DNA of 33,224 bases from Acinetobacter bereziniae (GCA_009912575.1 WNDP01000036.1:1-33224); one strand, 5' to 3'. Positions 14,409 through 23,846 are shown, counted from the first letter of the stretch. Notes: generated by a model from the sequence alone, not told the origin. Program-made: numbers and translations.

Positions 14409-17015
14409 TCAAGCTACATTACCTTCCAAGAAATCCTGTGCAAAGCGTTGTAAAACACCACCTGCTTCATACACATGTACTTCTTCTTCAGTATCCAGAC
14501 GACAAGTCACAGGAACTTCAATGACTTCACTCTTACCGTCAGCCGTGGCACGCTCAATGACCAAAGTTAAATCTGTGCGTGGTGCAATATTACCGATCAC
14601 ACTATAAAGCTCAGTACCATCAAGCTTTAAGGTTTTACGATCTGTTCCCGCTTTAAACTCAAGTGGTAAAACTCCCATACCCACAAGATTGGTACGATGA
14701 ATACGCTCAAAACCTTCAGCAACAATCGCTTCAACCCCAGCAAGACGAACACCTTTTGCAGCCCAATCACGGCTTGAGCCTTGACCATAATCTTTACCTG
14801 CAATGATGATCAGTGGTTGCTTACGATTCATATAAGTCTCAATCGCTTCCCACATACGCATCACTTCGCCTTCAGGTTCAACACGTGCTTTAGAACCCTG
14901 CTTAATCGTACCGTCAGAACGAACCACCATTTCATTAAACAATTTTGGATTGGCAAATGTTGCACGTTGTGCAGTCAAATGATCACCACGATGCGTTGCA
15001 TAAGAGTTAAAATCTTCTTCAGGAAGCCCCATTTTATGCAGGTACTCACCCGCAGCAGAATCCATCATGATGGCATTCGATGGCGATAAATGATCCGTGG
15101 TAATGTTGTCAGGTAAAATTGCCAGTGGGCGCATATTCGATAGTGTTCGTGGCGCAGCAAACGCACCTTCCCAGTACGGTGGGCGACGAATATAAGTACT
15201 TTGTGGACGCCAATCATATAACGGGCTTTCAGACTTTTCAGCCACACCCAAATCAAACATCGGGATATAGACTTTACGGAACTGTTCTGGTTTAACTGAT
15301 TCTTTCACCAAAGCATCAATTTCAGCATCCGATGGCCAAATGTCTTTTAAATAAATCGAATTACCGTCTTTATCATTCCCTAATGCATCCGTTTCGATAT
15401 CAAAACGAATTGTCCCTGCAATTGCATAAGCCACAACCAATGGTGGTGAAGCCAAGAATGCTTGTTTAGCATAAGGGTGAATACGACCATCAAAGTTACG
15501 GTTACCAGAAAGTACCGCAGTCGCATACAAATCACGATCAATAATTTCTTGCTGAATCTTTGGGTCTAAAGCTCCAGACATACCATTACAGGTTGTACAT
15601 GCATATGCTACGATCCCAAAACCTAATTTTTCTAAATCATCCATCACACCTGCTTCTTCAAGGTATAAAGCTGCTGCTTTAGAGCCTGGTGCAAATGATG
15701 ATTTCACCCAAGGTTTACGTGTTAAACCCAATTCATTTGCTTTACGTGCCAATAAACCTGCGGCAACTGTATTACGTGGATTAGAAGTATTGGTACAAGA
15801 GGTAATTGCAGCAATAATGATTGCCCCATCTGGCATTAAGCCATCAGTACGGTTTTCAACAACACCTGCAATCCCTTTTTCTTTGAGGTCTGCTGTAGAT
15901 ACACGGGCATGTGGGTTCGATGGACCTGCAATATTACGTGTTACAGTAGAAAGATCAAAACGCAGTACACGTGGATACTCAGCTTGTTTCATCTCCGATG
16001 CCCAAAGACCGATTTCTTTGGCATATGCTTCAACTAATTTGATTTGATCCGCTTCACGACCTGTCAGCGTTAAATAATCAATGGTGTTCTGGTCAATGTA
16101 GAACATTGCTGCAGTTGCACCATACTCAGGTGTCATGTTTGAAATCGTTGCACGATCTCCAACAGACATGCTGTCCGCACCTTCACCAAAAAATTCTAAA
16201 TAAGCACCAACTACACGCTCTTTACGCAAAAACTCGGTTAACGCTAAAACGATATCTGTTGCCGTAATGCCTGCTTTGCGTTGCCCAACCAGCTCTACAC
16301 CGATAATGTCAGGTAAACGCATCCAAGATGCGCGCCCAAGCATGACATTTTCGGCTTCCAAACCACCGACACCTACAGAAATTACGCCGAGTGCATCGGT
16401 ATGCGGTGTATGTGAATCGGTTCCGACACAGGTGTCAGGGAAAGCAAGACCTTCCTGACTTTGAATCACTGGAGACATTTTCTCCAAGTTGATTTGATGC
16501 ATGATGCCATTACCTGCTGGGATGACATCGACATTTTCAAACGCAGTTTTGGTCCACTCGATAAAGTGAAAACGGTCTTCGTTACGACGGTCTTCTACAG
16601 CACGGTTTTTCTCAAAAGCATCTGGGTCAAAACCGCCGTATTCCACTGCCAAAGAGTGGTCAACAATCAACTGGGTTGGAACAACAGGATTCACTTTTGC
16701 TGGATCACCACCTTGATCTGCAATCGCATCACGTAAACCGGCAAGATCTACCAATGCTGTTTGTCCAAGAATGTCATGGCACACCACTCGTGCTGGATAC
16801 CATGGGAAATCGTGATCTTGCTTACGATGGATTAATTCTTTGAGTGACTGTTCGAGAATGGCAGGATCACAACGGCGTACCAATTGCTCCGCCAATACTT
16901 TTGATGTGTATGGAAGTTTTGCATATGCGCCTTGTTGGATGTCTTCTACGGCTTGACGCACATCGAAGTATTCGAGCTGGGTACCTTGCAGGGGTTTACG
17001 ATAATTTTTATTCAT
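14409..17015 (-). CDS. acnD: Fe/S-dependent 2-methylisocitrate dehydratase (AcnD)
   Basis: An aconitase-family enzyme of 868 residues when started at MNKNYRKPLQG, the usual AcnD length and N-terminus; the longer frame to 17087 adds 24 unrelated residues. It dehydrates 2-methylcitrate in propionate catabolism, normally together with the isomerase PrpF. The 4Fe-4S ligands are C407 (ITSCTNTSNPRNT) and C473/C476 (ACTTCNGMSG). Other signatures are ARVVCHDILGQTALVDLA near 75-92, GTDSHTPHTDALGV near 198-211 and, in the swivel domain, GKDYGQGSSRDWAAKG. Distinguishing it from AcnA rests on the N-terminus and length. AAAGGCA precedes the ATG. prpB, prpC and prpF are not in the window, so the gene stands alone, with a terminator behind it. 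Confidence 0.88.
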   Translation of the reverse strand: MNKNYRKPLQGTQLEYFDVRQAVEDIQQGAYAKLPYTSKVLAEQLVRRCDPAILEQSLKELIHRKQDHDFPWYPARVVCHDILGQTALVDLAGLRDAIADQGGDPAKVNPVVPTQLIVDHSLAVEYGGFDPDAFEKNRAVEDRRNEDRFHFIEWTKTAFENVDVIPAGNGIMHQINLEKMSPVIQSQEGLAFPDTCVGTDSHTPHTDALGVISVGVGGLEAENVMLGRASWMRLPDIIGVELVGQRKAGITATDIVLALTEFLRKERVVGAYLEFFGEGADSMSVGDRATISNMTPEYGATAAMFYIDQNTIDYLTLTGREADQIKLVEAYAKEIGLWASEMKQAEYPRVLRFDLSTVTRNIAGPSNPHARVSTADLKEKGIAGVVENRTDGLMPDGAIIIAAITSCTNTSNPRNTVAAGLLARKANELGLTRKPWVKSSFAPGSKAAALYLEEAGVMDDLEKLGFGIVAYACTTCNGMSGALDPKIQQEIIDRDLYATAVLSGNRNFDGRIHPYAKQAFLASPPLVVAYAIAGTIRFDIETDALGNDKDGNSIYLKDIWPSDAEIDALVKESVKPEQFRKVYIPMFDLGVAEKSESPLYDWRPQSTYIRRPPYWEGAFAAPRTLSNMRPLAILPDNITTDHLSPSNAIMMDSAAGEYLHKMGLPEEDFNSYATHRGDHLTAQRATFANPKLFNEMVVRSDGTIKQGSKARVEPEGEVMRMWEAIETYMNRKQPLIIIAGKDYGQGSSRDWAAKGVRLAGVEAIVAEGFERIHRTNLVGMGVLPLEFKAGTDRKTLKLDGTELYSVIGNIAPRTDLTLVIERATADGKSEVIEVPVTCRLDTEEEVHVYEAGGVLQRFAQDFLEGNVA

Positions 17016-17254
17016 TGCCTTTGTGCCTCTTGCATCGTTTTGTACTGCGTGTCTAATGTTTGGCATAGTACACTGTCGAAAACCCATTTCCCAAATCGTT
17101 TATATTTCATGAGCTTAGGTATAAAAACAGGGGGGTTTTGAAGTATTTAGTAACAACCTCATTAAAATATTTGCGCTAAAACTGCTTTTTTTTGAAAAAT
17201 AGCGGAAAATAAGATTAATTCTTTAGTATTAGATTTAAGACAAGCGAGCAATTC

Positions 17255-17977
17255 ATGAGCGATCTAGCTTTCTCCTCTTTTACCTTAATCGGTGTTGATG
17301 CGGTCAAATTCTTACAAGGTCAAGTTACTGTAAATGTTGAAAATTTGGTTGAAAATATTAACCAATATACGGCTATCTGTGATTTGAAAGGTCGTATTCA
17401 TTTTGGTTTATGGCTAAAAAAGATTAATCCTGAACATCTAGAAATTGTAACCACACAAGATCAAGCTGAAGAATTTGCTCAGCACATCAAAAAATATGGT
17501 GCTTTTTCTAAAATGAAACTTGAGTTGGTCGGGCAAGTTTTTCCAATACTCAAGGGTTCTACAACTGACTTTTCTGCCACTGAAACGGATATTGCAGCGT
17601 GGGAAATTTCCGCCATCCAAAATGGTCAAGCCTATATCAGTAAAGTGACTGACGGTTTGTTTCAACCTCAGGAATTACGCCTGCATCAACGTGAAGGTAT
17701 CAATTATGACAAAGGCTGTTATCTTGGTCAGGAAGTAATTGCACGTCTTTGGTTTAAAGCAAAACCTAAGGCTTGGTTACATGCTATTCAAGCTACAGGT
17801 ACTGTCCCTGCTCTTGCTGAACAATTAAATAAGGGCGTTCAAGTCGTGAACAGTGCAGCATTTGAAAATGGCTATATTGCACTGGTAGTTGCTCGTCCTG
17901 ATGCTTTAGCAGAGTTGGATGTGAACATTTTAGCGCTACCTGAGCATTTGAGTGGTGATGTCGCTAGACCACAGTAA
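17255..17977 (+). CDS. ygfZ: YgfZ/GcvT-domain folate-binding protein
   Basis: A 240-residue protein of the YgfZ family. It has the N-terminal GcvT-like fold (GVDAVKFLQGQVTVNVENL near 12-30, CDLKGRIHFGLWL near 43-55). The family signature is KGCYLGQEVIAR, with the Cys conserved in place of a glycine-cleavage active site. YgfZ binds tetrahydrofolate and supports iron-sulfur cluster assembly or repair, for example of the tRNA thiomethylase MiaB. It is divergent from acnD, itself a 4Fe-4S enzyme, with about 240 nt between their start codons, which fits a functional link but does not prove one. It is shorter than the E. coli protein (about 326), as in many Acinetobacter-type members. Confidence 0.9.
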   Translation: MSDLAFSSFTLIGVDAVKFLQGQVTVNVENLVENINQYTAICDLKGRIHFGLWLKKINPEHLEIVTTQDQAEEFAQHIKKYGAFSKMKLELVGQVFPILKGSTTDFSATETDIAAWEISAIQNGQAYISKVTDGLFQPQELRLHQREGINYDKGCYLGQEVIARLWFKAKPKAWLHAIQATGTVPALAEQLNKGVQVVNSAAFENGYIALVVARPDALAELDVNILALPEHLSGDVARPQ

Positions 17978-17986
17978 GACTTTTTA

Positions 17987-18019
17987 TATAAAGATAGCGT
18001 TGATAACGTTATCTTTATA
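17987..18019 (+). terminator. 15-bp inverted repeat after ygfZ
   Basis: TATAAAGATAGCGTT pairs with AACGTTATCTTTATA (one G-T pair) around a 3-nt loop. No T run follows, so it may be a terminator aided by Rho, an mRNA 3' stabiliser, or a protein-binding site. Confidence 0.6.
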
Positions 18020-18106
18020 CTATTCCATTAAAATCACACTTAAAAAATCTTTTAATTTATTATAAAATGATAAAAATCATTATATTAATTTATCTTTTTT
18101 ATAACT

Positions 18107-18592
18107 ATGAATCAGAGTTTCCAAGACTCCAAACATAAATTCATTGCCTTTTATTATGATGGATTTTCAGTTTTTGCGATATGCATATTAATTTATCTCA
18201 TTGATTTTAATAACATCAACTTATTCTCCAAACTGATTTATGGATTGATGTTGATTCAACTGATCATTACACTCTACGCTGCTTATCAATATTGGCAATT
18301 GAACATTACAGGACTAAAAATATTAAAGTGGATCAGTTTTAGTTTAATTTTCTTATTAAGCACACCGTTATTTTTATATATCCCCAATATTGCCATTATA
18401 TTTGGTTTTTTCGTTGAATGGACGGATACATCATTTTTTTCTACCTTAAAACTACACGCAGGGTACAACACGACCATTACCTTGAATGGTGATAATCCTT
18501 GGGGGTTTGGTCTTAATTTTATTGAAATTTTTATGTTTTATCGATTTAGAAAAATATTAAATAACACACAAATTCCATTAAAGGAAAAATAA
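18107..18592 (+). CDS. Hypothetical integral membrane protein, first of a tandem pair
   Basis: A 161-residue protein with about four membrane helices (near 20-36, 43-64, 77-100 and 105-115) and a final hydrophobic stretch near 135-150. It is a paralogue of the next gene. Shared features are K-(H/Y)-K-(F/L)-IA-(F/L)-YY near the start, QYW then TGLKIL-x-WIS-x-SLI in the middle, YIP, and GxN-(F/L)-IE-(I/F)-F-x-F-x-RF at the end. Function unknown. The stop is 2 nt before the next start, so the pair is translated from one mRNA. Confidence 0.7.
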   Translation: MNQSFQDSKHKFIAFYYDGFSVFAICILIYLIDFNNINLFSKLIYGLMLIQLIITLYAAYQYWQLNITGLKILKWISFSLIFLLSTPLFLYIPNIAIIFGFFVEWTDTSFFSTLKLHAGYNTTITLNGDNPWGFGLNFIEIFMFYRFRKILNNTQIPLKEK

Positions 18593-18594
18593 AA

Positions 18595-19089
18595 ATGAAT
18601 AATTTAGAATTTAACGATCCTAAATACAAACTTATCGCCTTATATTATGGTGTTTCTGCCATCATTGGATTGGTCTTAATTACCTATCAACTCTTAACCA
18701 ATCCCTTTCATATTTTTGTATTCATTTTATATGTCTTAATTTACATTCAACTGGTTTTTATGTTGTTTGGTGCACTTCAATATTGGGATAAAAGACAAAC
18801 AGGTTTAAAAATCTTGTTTTGGATTTCTTTAAGTTTAATTCCAGCATTTTATACACCTTTAATTGCCTATATTCCCAAAATTACCTCAGGTTTGTTTATT
18901 TATTTCGAAACTGGATTTGGTACAAGTAGAGCTGGATTTGATATATTCGTCTTCTACAATACAACATTAAGAATTTTTAACGAACAATTTTGGCGTATTG
19001 GTATTAATTTAATTGAATTTTTTATTTTCTTACGTTTTTTAAATTTAGCCAAAGCACAAAATATTTCATTGTCACCTTTTAGACGTTAG
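18595..19089 (+). CDS. Hypothetical integral membrane protein, second of a tandem pair
   Basis: A 164-residue paralogue of the preceding gene with the same layout: charged N-terminus (FNDPKYKLIALYY), four hydrophobic segments, LQYWDKRQTGLKILFWISLS in the centre and GINLIEFFIFLRFL near the end. The start follows AAAGGAAAAATAAA, which overlaps the end of the first gene. No catalytic or transport motif is recognised. The TPM-domain gene follows after 114 nt, on the same strand. Confidence 0.7.
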   Translation: MNNLEFNDPKYKLIALYYGVSAIIGLVLITYQLLTNPFHIFVFILYVLIYIQLVFMLFGALQYWDKRQTGLKILFWISLSLIPAFYTPLIAYIPKITSGLFIYFETGFGTSRAGFDIFVFYNTTLRIFNEQFWRIGINLIEFFIFLRFLNLAKAQNISLSPFRR

Positions 19090-19173
19090 ATATGCATCCA
19101 TAGGAAAATTTTAGCTTAAACAATTTCCCCCTACTTCAATCATCGAAATATATTGATCATTGAATAAACTGAA

Positions 19174-19187
19174 TGAGATTAATCTCA
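19174..19187. promoter_or_regulatory. 14-bp perfect palindrome upstream of the TPM gene
   Basis: TGAGATTAATCTCA lies 17-30 nt before the start codon of the 19204 gene. Its position and symmetry suit a repressor operator, but no regulator gene is nearby. Confidence 0.4.
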
Positions 19188-19203
19188 ATTTTAATACAAC
19201 AAA

Positions 19204-20466
19204 ATGAATAGATACCGTCAAACCATGATACCTCAAAAAATCATCGTATTACTTCTAATAAGTTTCTTAAGTATCTGTAGTTATGCACTGACACCGCAAC
19301 AGTTACAGCAACTCAAACAAGAGCATATCGTGGATACAACTTCTACCCTATCCAGTGATCAGATCGAAGCTTTAAAAAATCAAAATAGACAGCTTTATCA
19401 ACAGAAAAATATTGATTTGAAAATATTAATGATCTCTACGATTGGAGACAGATCAATAGAACAATATGCTGAACAAGTCTTTAATCAAATTAAAATAGGC
19501 AATTCAGAGCTTGATAATGGTTTATTGCTTGTAGTGGCTAAAGATGACCGAAAAATGCGCTTTGAGGTTGGCTATGGACTGGAAGGTGATTTGACAGATG
19601 TGCAAATGGGGCGAATGATTCGAAATACCCTTGCACCAAATTTTAAAAATAATGATTATTATCAAGGTCTCTTTCAAACCCAGAAAACGATTTTCAATCA
19701 AAATATTTCATTGAGAGAGATCACCACAAAACATCCAGAAATTGTTTTCAATCTCACCTTTTATGGTTACCTGTTTCTTTCCATTTTGCTTTGTATTCCA
19801 ATGTATTGGGTCTATACCAAATTGGTTGTCAAACTCGGTACTGGAGGCGGATTAGCAGCCTTTGTCGCCTTTTTTATGTTAGAGATATTTATTCATCTAT
19901 TGATTTTTTCTTATTTAAATCTTGCTAATTTAGGCTTCTTTTTGAGTGTAATTATTCCACTGTATGCGCCTTTTTTTATTACTGTATTTATACCTAATAA
20001 TCAAACCCATAAAGCGCTAAAGACCATTCTATATAGCTTACCGCTTCAAATTTTTTCAATCTTTGGATTAGGTATTTTCTATCTAGTTGATTTCATCCCT
20101 GCAACTGCAGTTTTTCTATTGAAATGTTTAGTTATCTGCTTAATTTTAATCTTTTTACGTTATCTACAATTTTTATATCGCTTTAAGCATCACACTGAAA
20201 ATCAGTATTTAACAACTTACTACAATCAATATCTGAGAGAAAAAGAGCGACAACAGGCACGAGAGGAGGCTTTTGAACGAGTTCAAGCGTTACGGAAAAA
20301 TTCAAATCCAGACAATAATTACTCATCAAATCATCCTTCGTCCTTTGATAGTCATCAAGATTCATCTTCAAATAACAGTTCCTCATCCAGCAGTAGCTCA
20401 TCCTCCAATGATGATCGAGATTCGGGAGGGAGTTCAGGTGGTGGTGGTGCATCAGGTTCATGGTAA
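19204..20466 (+). CDS. TPM-domain membrane protein (YgcG-like), copy 1
   Basis: A 420-residue protein. A signal peptide (IIVLLLISFLSICSYA) is followed by a TPM domain at about 30-160: VDTTSTLSSDQIEALKN, the ILMIST strand, the DNGLLLVVAKDDRKMRFEVG stretch, GYGLEGDLTD, and the end NDYYQG. Several membrane helices cover about 178-320. A charged helix precedes a Ser-rich tail ending SGGGGASGSW. TPM domains lie in the periplasm; family members were first described as phosphatase-like in plant thylakoids and as membrane-linked in bacteria. The tail is typical of YgcG-type proteins. Start uncertain: the ATG at 19225 (MIPQKII) is an alternative, and neither has a good ribosome binding site. It is a paralogue of the 21863 gene. 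Confidence 0.82.
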   Translation: MNRYRQTMIPQKIIVLLLISFLSICSYALTPQQLQQLKQEHIVDTTSTLSSDQIEALKNQNRQLYQQKNIDLKILMISTIGDRSIEQYAEQVFNQIKIGNSELDNGLLLVVAKDDRKMRFEVGYGLEGDLTDVQMGRMIRNTLAPNFKNNDYYQGLFQTQKTIFNQNISLREITTKHPEIVFNLTFYGYLFLSILLCIPMYWVYTKLVVKLGTGGGLAAFVAFFMLEIFIHLLIFSYLNLANLGFFLSVIIPLYAPFFITVFIPNNQTHKALKTILYSLPLQIFSIFGLGIFYLVDFIPATAVFLLKCLVICLILIFLRYLQFLYRFKHHTENQYLTTYYNQYLREKERQQAREEAFERVQALRKNSNPDNNYSSNHPSSFDSHQDSSSNNSSSSSSSSSSNDDRDSGGSSGGGGASGSW

Positions 20467-20499
20467 GCGTCCGTGTGCTTAAAACTTAATGGAGGAAGA

Positions 20500-21675
20500 T
20501 TATTTCTTCCTCACATAATAAATAACACCACCTTTATCATCCGAGAAATAAAAAGAATTTTCATCTACTCGATAAATATCAGCAGGTCGACCATAGACAT
20601 TTTTCCCCACTATAAAACCATCCATGAAAGTCTGAAGCTTTTGACCTTTACGCATAATCACAATTTTGTAACCATGCCCAATCGAGGCATCCGTAGAACC
20701 ATGCAAAGCGACCAAAAAAGAATTTTTAATACTTTCATCTGCATCTGGATGATCAAAATAATCAAAGCCTAGCGCGGACGCATGCGCTGGAAAATAAGCA
20801 TATGGTGTTAATACATTTTTACAGCCTGATGAACGTTTGAATTTTGCATCGGCAAAAATTTTACCATTCGACGAATAGCATGAAGGCCAACCATAGTCAG
20901 CATCACGTTTGAGGGCATAAAAAGTTTCGTCCGGTTTATTTTTACCTAAATGGTCTGCCCCCTGGTTGGTGGCAAATAGCACTTTACCTATCCATTTTAA
21001 ACCCACTGCATTACGTAAGCCTTGGGCAAAAATCTTTTGTTCAGTACCATCAGGGTTCATTTCTAAAACTGTTGCTCGAACTTTTTCTTTTTCAACACAT
21101 GCATTGCAACTAGAGCCAACTGAAACATAAATTTTTCCGTTACCCCCTACAGCAATTGTTCGTGTTAAATGCCATCCACCATATTTATAGCTTAAGCCAT
21201 AGTCGGGAAATGTTGCTAAAACTTCTGTTTCTCCCGTTGGTTTGGTTTCACCTTGGGTAAATTTACGTCGAGTGAGTTGGTCAGTTTCAGCTAAATATAA
21301 CCAATCTTGCCCTGTAGCATCCGTATAAAATTGCACTGAATTTGGATTTTTCAAACCTGTCATATAAGGAATTATTTTACCGAAACGACCTGTTTCAGCA
21401 TTCCATTGATCTAAAATATAGATGATGCCTTTTTTATTGTCCGATAAATCATGCATATCTGTGACAAACATTCTGCCATCAGGGGCTTTAGTAAAAAAGC
21501 GAACTCGTTTTAGACCCTCAGCAGCAGGAGTAATTTCAAAATTTGCAGGTAAATTTAAAGAAAAGCGCTTTCCATTTTTTAAATTGATTTGATGAGGTAC
21601 AAGCTCTGGCTGTTGGGCAAAAACAACCATTGGACAAACTAAATAGAGCAATAAGATTGAGAATATTTTCATCAT
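20500..21675 (-). CDS. Sorbosone-dehydrogenase-like PQQ beta-propeller protein, periplasmic
   Basis: A 391-residue protein with a signal peptide (MMKIFSILLLYLVCPMVVFA, then QQPE). The rest fits a six-bladed quinoprotein glucose/sorbosone dehydrogenase fold: APDGRMFVTDMHDLSDNKKG near 65-84, YKYGGWHLTRTIAVGGNGKIYVSVG near 165-190, GLRNAVGLKW near 221-230, NQGADHLGKNKPDE near 238-251, and DADYGWPSCYS near 258-268. Members bind PQQ and oxidise sugars or aldoses in the periplasm, though many have no tested activity. Four Cys (two in CNAC, others in CYSSNGK and GCKN) may form disulfides. It lies in reverse orientation between the two TPM paralogues. Confidence 0.82.
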   Translation of the reverse strand: MMKIFSILLLYLVCPMVVFAQQPELVPHQINLKNGKRFSLNLPANFEITPAAEGLKRVRFFTKAPDGRMFVTDMHDLSDNKKGIIYILDQWNAETGRFGKIIPYMTGLKNPNSVQFYTDATGQDWLYLAETDQLTRRKFTQGETKPTGETEVLATFPDYGLSYKYGGWHLTRTIAVGGNGKIYVSVGSSCNACVEKEKVRATVLEMNPDGTEQKIFAQGLRNAVGLKWIGKVLFATNQGADHLGKNKPDETFYALKRDADYGWPSCYSSNGKIFADAKFKRSSGCKNVLTPYAYFPAHASALGFDYFDHPDADESIKNSFLVALHGSTDASIGHGYKIVIMRKGQKLQTFMDGFIVGKNVYGRPADIYRVDENSFYFSDDKGGVIYYVRKK

Positions 21676-21862
21676 TTTTTATAGGTCTCGATTAATCTTA
21701 CGAAGAAACAGCTTCTTGTTGATATTATACAACTTAAATGATGAATACATAATCAAATGCTTTTGAGATAATTCATATGGACTCTTCATTTATGTGTAAA
21801 AATTGTTTCACTCTCACTCCTCAGCATTTAGAATGAGTTCAACAACTTAAAAACTATAAAAG

Positions 21863-23135
21863 ATGTATCTATTCAATAAAGCAATTTATCAACAGTTCAT
21901 GCTCTTAACACTGAGTCTATTACTCAGTATTAGCAGTCATGCCCTTTCTCCACAAATTTTAGAAGAATTAAAAAAACACCATATCTTAGATACCACGCAA
22001 ACATTAAATACGGTTGAGCTGGAAAAGCTCAAACAGAACAATGAAGTTATTTTTAAACAAAAAAATATCGACCTTAAAATATTAATGATTTCCACGTTAG
22101 ATGGCGATTCAATCGAGCATGTGGCAAATGATATTTTTAACACCATCAAAATTGGTAATACTCAACAAGATAATGGTGTGTTGTTACTGATCGCCAAAGA
22201 TGATCGAAAAATGCGAATTGAGGTTGGCTATGGTTTAGAGGGGGATATAACAGATATACAATCTGGTCGCATTATTCGAAATACTCTCGCACCCCATTTT
22301 AAAAATGATGAATACTATACAGGTATCGCACTCGCACAGAATGAACTTGGTCAATCACCCAACTTAACCATAGACATTCCCATACTTCACGACGTTGAAC
22401 AAAAATCTACTCCTGATGCGACACCGCAAAGCACATATCATTATTCTACGTCACAACAAGAAAATCCGCATGTCATACACTTAGACCAACCCTCAAAGCA
22501 CTTCATCAACTATTTCATTGTTTTTATTTGGAATATTATGGTGAGTTGTATTTTAGTCATCTATTTTTCGCCAATTTATCAAACACTTAAAAAAACAGCA
22601 AATTAGAATCAAAGGAATTCCTTTATTTTTAATCGTATTTTTACCTATTCACCATCTATTTTGTTGGATTGTTACAGGACTAAATTTCTTTTTGCTTTTT
22701 GGCTTGTACGTTTTCGTTCTATGGCTAGTCGCTAAATTTAATCATTATCAAAATATCTATAAACTGATGAAATTATCGACTTTACCTGAAAAGATCCCAA
22801 AGAAATATGCTGTTTTATTGATCGGTATTCCAACCATATTAGCATTTGTTCTGCCAAACAGTTGGATTCCCGTATTGATGTTTTTTATTTTCTGTCCATT
22901 CATCTTGCTTTTGATTTGGACACTTATTTATTCGATAGCCAAGCCTTATCAACATTATTATCCTGCTGAATATCAAGAATGGTTTAAAGTAATCCCCTCA
23001 AAGTTTACACGATCCTCATCTTATTCGAGTTCTTCTTCTAGTTCATCAAACAGTAGCTCATCCTCCTCAAGCTCCAGTTCATCATCGAGTAGTGGTAGAA
23101 GTTCGGGTGGCGGTGGTGCATCAGGCTCTTGGTAG
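21863..23135 (+). pseudogene. TPM-domain membrane protein (YgcG-like), copy 2, frame broken at an A7 run
   Basis: A paralogue of the 19204 gene. The first part (to the TAG at 22604-22606) gives 247 residues: signal peptide, TPM domain with GYGLEGDITD, a linker and one membrane helix (MVSCILVIYF). If one A is dropped from the A7 run at 22589-22595, the frame reads on without a stop through KGIPLFLIVFLPIHHLFC, further helices, and a poly-Ser tail ending SGGGGASGSW at 23135. The restored protein would have 423 residues against 420 in copy 1. It could be a pseudogene, a phase-variable gene, a site of transcriptional slippage, or an assembly error in a homopolymer. The first part alone could make a secreted and anchored TPM domain. 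Confidence 0.85.
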
Positions 23136-23163
23136 ACATTGAGCCTGAGGGAATTCATTTTAT

Positions 23164-23409
23164 TTAAAAACCATGAAATAGTTTATTCATGTCCTTGCAG
23201 ACATAATCTTTAAAATGAAAAGCACGCGCATGTTTTGCGTCAAATTTTGCAGTTAAACCGTCTTTTTCAAAGCGATAGACACGATCATCTTGACTCACAA
23301 GAAACTCACCACCTAACTTGATCAGTAGCGCATCAATCTTGTCTTCGTCAGCAATATTTTCATCCTGACTAATTTTGTCATAATTACGCTTAATCGCTTT
23401 AATAAACAT
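23164..23409 (-). CDS. Hypothetical 81-residue protein
   Basis: A small soluble protein: helical, charged N-terminus (IKAIKRNYDKISQDENIADE), then a strand-rich part with GGEFLVSQDDRVYRFEKDG and a C-terminal FKDYVCKDMNKLFHGF. No known domain is recognised. ATG is preceded by GAGATAACC, a weak ribosome binding site. It is convergent with the TPM copy 2 gene and its Ser-rich tail. Confidence 0.6.
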   Translation of the reverse strand: MFIKAIKRNYDKISQDENIADEDKIDALLIKLGGEFLVSQDDRVYRFEKDGLTAKFDAKHARAFHFKDYVCKDMNKLFHGF

Positions 23410-23499
23410 GGTTATCTCATCACTTCAATTGAATGACAATTATAACGTTTCAATTCATTTAAGTCTGTTCAAAGTGTAGATAAGCGCCCCCTATAAAAC

Positions 23500-23528
23500 T
23501 TGTCCGATTGAATAAATACTTATAAAAT
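23500..23528 (+). promoter_or_regulatory. Candidate promoter of the 23586-24163 unit
   Basis: TTGTCC (23500-23505) and TAAAAT (23523-23528) are 17 nt apart. A 12-nt palindrome AACTCATGAGTT lies between the predicted start and the first ORF. Confidence 0.45.
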
Positions 23529-23585
23529 AATTCCATCATGTGTTATCGCGGCTGCTGAACCCGATCAACTCATGAGTTTTATCCT

Positions 23586-23846
23586 ATGGACATTACATCA
23601 CAATTATTTGCAAACGCTTTAATAAATAGAAACCGTGCTTGGAGACGTAAAGTCAACTTTTTTCATCGTGGTCGAGATTGTAGACATAACTCTACCCTGT
23701 GGAAACCTGAGAAAGACTGGAAAATGCTTTGGAATAGATCACTTAAAAGATCTCGTTCTAAACAGCTTGGAATTGAATACACACGTGTCTCCTCGGCAAA
23801 AAGGCGAAAACAAGCACAATATGACTTTTGGATGATCGCTGATTGA
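23586..23846 (+). CDS. Hypothetical basic protein coupled to the phosphatase gene
   Basis: An 86-residue Arg/Trp-rich protein (WRRKVNFFHRGRDCRH, then KDWKMLWNRSLKRSRSKQ). It has no recognisable domain and a poor ribosome binding site. The reason to keep it is that its TGA overlaps the TTG start of the next gene by 4 nt, which is a common arrangement for translational coupling, and that a promoter-like sequence precedes it. A competing frame (23635-23835) overlaps it and looks less likely. Confidence 0.45.
   Translation: MDITSQLFANALINRNRAWRRKVNFFHRGRDCRHNSTLWKPEKDWKMLWNRSLKRSRSKQLGIEYTRVSSAKRRKQAQYDFWMIAD

Noticed and set aside
14781-17141. Several plus-strand ORFs of 60-100 codons opposite acnD
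   Set aside because: They are antisense shadows of a well-conserved aconitase-family gene; none has a ribosome binding site or recognisable domain.
18065-18090. AATGAT-AAAA-ATCATT upstream of the membrane-protein pair, considered as a Fur box
   Set aside because: The half-sites are 3 bp too far apart for the classical Fur box and the downstream genes have no iron link.
23635-23835. Alternative 66-codon plus-strand frame inside the 23586 ORF
   Set aside because: It ends before the phosphatase start and lacks the 4-nt stop-start overlap seen for the chosen frame.
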